From positions 1-13,488 of the forward strand of contig CAOSZT010000051.1 in the NCBI GenBank assembly GCA_948528155.1: a stretch of DNA of 13,488 nucleotides. Reading direction: 5' to 3'. This document shows, piece after piece, positions 12,115 through 13,488 of the stretch. Positions within the stretch are counted from its first letter, which is position 1; the number at the start of each line of letters is the position of its first letter. The notes under the pieces were generated by a model. The model made no database searches and had not been told where the DNA came from. It worked only from the letters and a program-made list of their open reading frames with translations. Source of the DNA: an uncultured Clostridia bacterium (GTDB lineage Bacteria; Bacillota; Clostridia; TANB77; CAG-508). The position numbers and the translations under genes are program-made.

Positions 12115-13488
12115 TTAAGCTGATATTCTTTTATTTATCATTTTTTCAATTACCATTGTCATATCTTCCAAACTTACTGGAAAAGAAATAATGCCAACAC
12201 CTCTATAGTATATATCTATTTCTTGAACTTTTTTACCATTAACTTTTTCTGTTTGATGAACTAATATTTTTTCTATTAATTCATTTAAGATTTCTGGTGT
12301 TAGTTCAGTTATTTCGGTATATTTCTTAACATTAGATATAAACTGTGTTAAGTCAGCTGTTTTCTTTTCAGTGTTGTTTATTTCTTTTGATAATTGTTCT
12401 ATCTTTGTTTTTAATTCTTTTTGCTCATTATCATAATTAAAAGATAAGTTTCTAAATCTTTCATCTGTTATCTTTCCAGATATATTATCTTCGTAAATGT
12501 GCATAAATAAGTTATCAATTTCAATTATTCGTTTCTTTGCTTGTTCAAGTTCTTTCTTGTTTTTAGTAATTTGTTTTAACTCATCTTGTGTAGATTTTGC
12601 TAATTGTTCTTTTATAAATAAATCTTCAAAATTTTTCATATAAGCAACTACTTTTTGTATATTTTCTAAAACAAGACTTTGCAATACTTCGTCTGTAATC
12701 CAGTGTGAAGTACATAAAGAAACATTTTTCTTATAACTTGAACACCTGTAATGGTCTTTTGCGTTTAGGCTTGTCACAGGTGATTGAAAATACATTTTTT
12801 TGCCACAATCATTGCAGAATAGCAATCCTGAAAAAATACTTTTCTTGCCTGATCTTGTAGGCTTTTTTCTGTTATTTCTTAACTCTTGAGCAATGTTCCA
12901 AGTATATTCATCAATGATTGCCTCATGAGTATCTTTAAATATTTGCCAATCTTTTTTAGGAATAGGAACTTTAGTTTTATCTTTATATGAACGAATGGTA
13001 TATTTAAAATTAACAGTATCTCCAATATATTCTTGTCTATCTAAAATACTTGCTACTGTTGTTGGATTCCATTGATGTTTAAATTCTTGTAGTTTAGATG
13101 GAAACTTTCTTCCAACACTTATAAAATATTCTGCTGGTGTCATGATATTTCGCTTTGTAAGTATTCTTGCAATTTCAAAAGTTCCATGTCCTTGAATAAA
13201 TAAGTTATATATTTCTTTTACAACTTCTGCTGATGGCTCATCAATGACCCATTTTATTTTATCGTTTTCATCTTTTTTATAACCATAAGGAACATTATTA
13301 GCAAGTGAAATACCAGATTCACCTTTACTTTTTAGAACTGCTCTAACTTTTTGACTTGTATTTTTTGCATGCATTTCATTAAACCAATCTTGAATAGGCA
13401 AGAAGTCATTTAAACCTTTACTACTATCAATATTATCCATAATAGCAATATATCTAATATTAAGCCTAACAAAATCTTCTTCAAGAAG
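12115..13488 (-). CDS. Large serine recombinase Rec3, DUF4368 type (N terminus outside window)
   Basis: On the minus strand the frame is open through the right edge (upstream residues read LLEEDFVRLNIRYIAIMDN), so the ATG at 13440 is internal and the catalytic serine lies outside. About 457 residues are visible. First comes the end of the resolvase domain (NEMHAKNTSQKVRAV), then a recombinase DNA-binding domain with VPYGYKKDE and WNPTTVASILDRQEYIG. A zinc ribbon follows (LLFCNDCGKK, YRCSS, SLCTSHW), then a long coiled coil (about 270-390 of the visible part). The C-terminal ELTPEILNELIEKILVH...IDIYYRGVGII is the DUF4368 region found in conjugative-transposon recombinases of the TnpX/TndX kind. 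It is a different subfamily from Rec1 and Rec2, and lies tail to tail with Rec2. It probably belongs to a separate element extending to the right. The visible part is intact. Confidence 0.9.
   Translation of the reverse strand, partial: LLEEDFVRLNIRYIAIMDNIDSSKGLNDFLPIQDWFNEMHAKNTSQKVRAVLKSKGESGISLANNVPYGYKKDENDKIKWVIDEPSAEVVKEIYNLFIQGHGTFEIARILTKRNIMTPAEYFISVGRKFPSKLQEFKHQWNPTTVASILDRQEYIGDTVNFKYTIRSYKDKTKVPIPKKDWQIFKDTHEAIIDEYTWNIAQELRNNRKKPTRSGKKSIFSGLLFCNDCGKKMYFQSPVTSLNAKDHYRCSSYKKNVSLCTSHWITDEVLQSLVLENIQKVVAYMKNFEDLFIKEQLAKSTQDELKQITKNKKELEQAKKRIIEIDNLFMHIYEDNISGKITDERFRNLSFNYDNEQKELKTKIEQLSKEINNTEKKTADLTQFISNVKKYTEITELTPEILNELIEKILVHQTEKVNGKKVQEIDIYYRGVGIISFPVSLEDMTMVIEKMINKRISA

Noticed and set aside
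1..13488. CRISPR array, tRNA or rRNA genes
   Set aside because: No regularly spaced repeats, cloverleaf with CCA-type acceptor, or conserved rRNA stretches seen on either strand by eye.
1..13488. Alternative genetic code (TGA as Trp)
   Set aside because: Tryptophan positions in the recombinases and the IS30 transposase use TGG, and the 80-aa gene at 3873 ends naturally at TGA.

Overview
The window is very AT-rich, uses strong AGGAGG-type ribosome binding sites with ATG, GTG and TTG starts, and carries protein families typical of low-GC Firmicutes mobile DNA: a MobV-type mobilization protein, large serine recombinases and an ORF6N-domain protein. It most likely comes from a gut-type Clostridia or related Firmicute, probably uncultured. 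This is inference, because no rRNA or species marker is present. It reads as a mosaic of nested or adjacent integrative elements with some accessory genes between them.

Layout. 1-998: the C-terminal part of a MobV/Pre-type protein (its start lies left of the window), followed by a 98-aa protein of unknown function. 999-1452: promoter, structured leader, a 75-aa putative membrane protein and a terminator. 1556-4115: cassette 1, made of an extended -10 promoter, a leader RNA ending in an intrinsic terminator, a 92-aa unknown protein, a complete large serine recombinase (Rec1) and an overlapping 80-aa protein. 4229-5488: a paralogue of the 98-aa protein, then an ORF6N protein with its own promoter. 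5591-8026: accessory metabolic-type genes, namely a tandem GNAT acetyltransferase, a GNAT gene broken by a stop codon, and a HAD phosphatase gene broken by a frameshift in a poly-A run. 8035-9299: an IS30-family insertion sequence with about 26-bp inverted ends and a 15-bp flanking direct repeat. 9310-11926: cassette 2, with the same order as cassette 1 (promoter, terminator-bearing leader, 90-aa paralogue of the 92-aa protein, large serine recombinase Rec2). Rec2 has an additional consensus promoter and attenuator in front of it and is frameshifted near its N terminus. 11936-12099: a run of large palindromes between convergent recombinase genes. 12115-13488: a third large serine recombinase (Rec3, DUF4368 type) on the minus strand, its catalytic domain lying off the right edge.

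How it fits together. MobV plus a serine recombinase suggests an integrative mobilizable element that excises with its own recombinase and borrows a conjugation machine. The twice-occurring arrangement of terminator-containing leader, small protein and large serine recombinase is the most unusual feature: the recombinase seems to be controlled by premature transcription termination, and the roughly 90-aa protein may be a regulator or accessory factor. Between 7.0 and 10.1 kb four genes in a row carry single-nucleotide lesions. This means local decay, possible recoding (the IS30 lesion sits on a canonical -1 slippery heptamer), or local sequence error.
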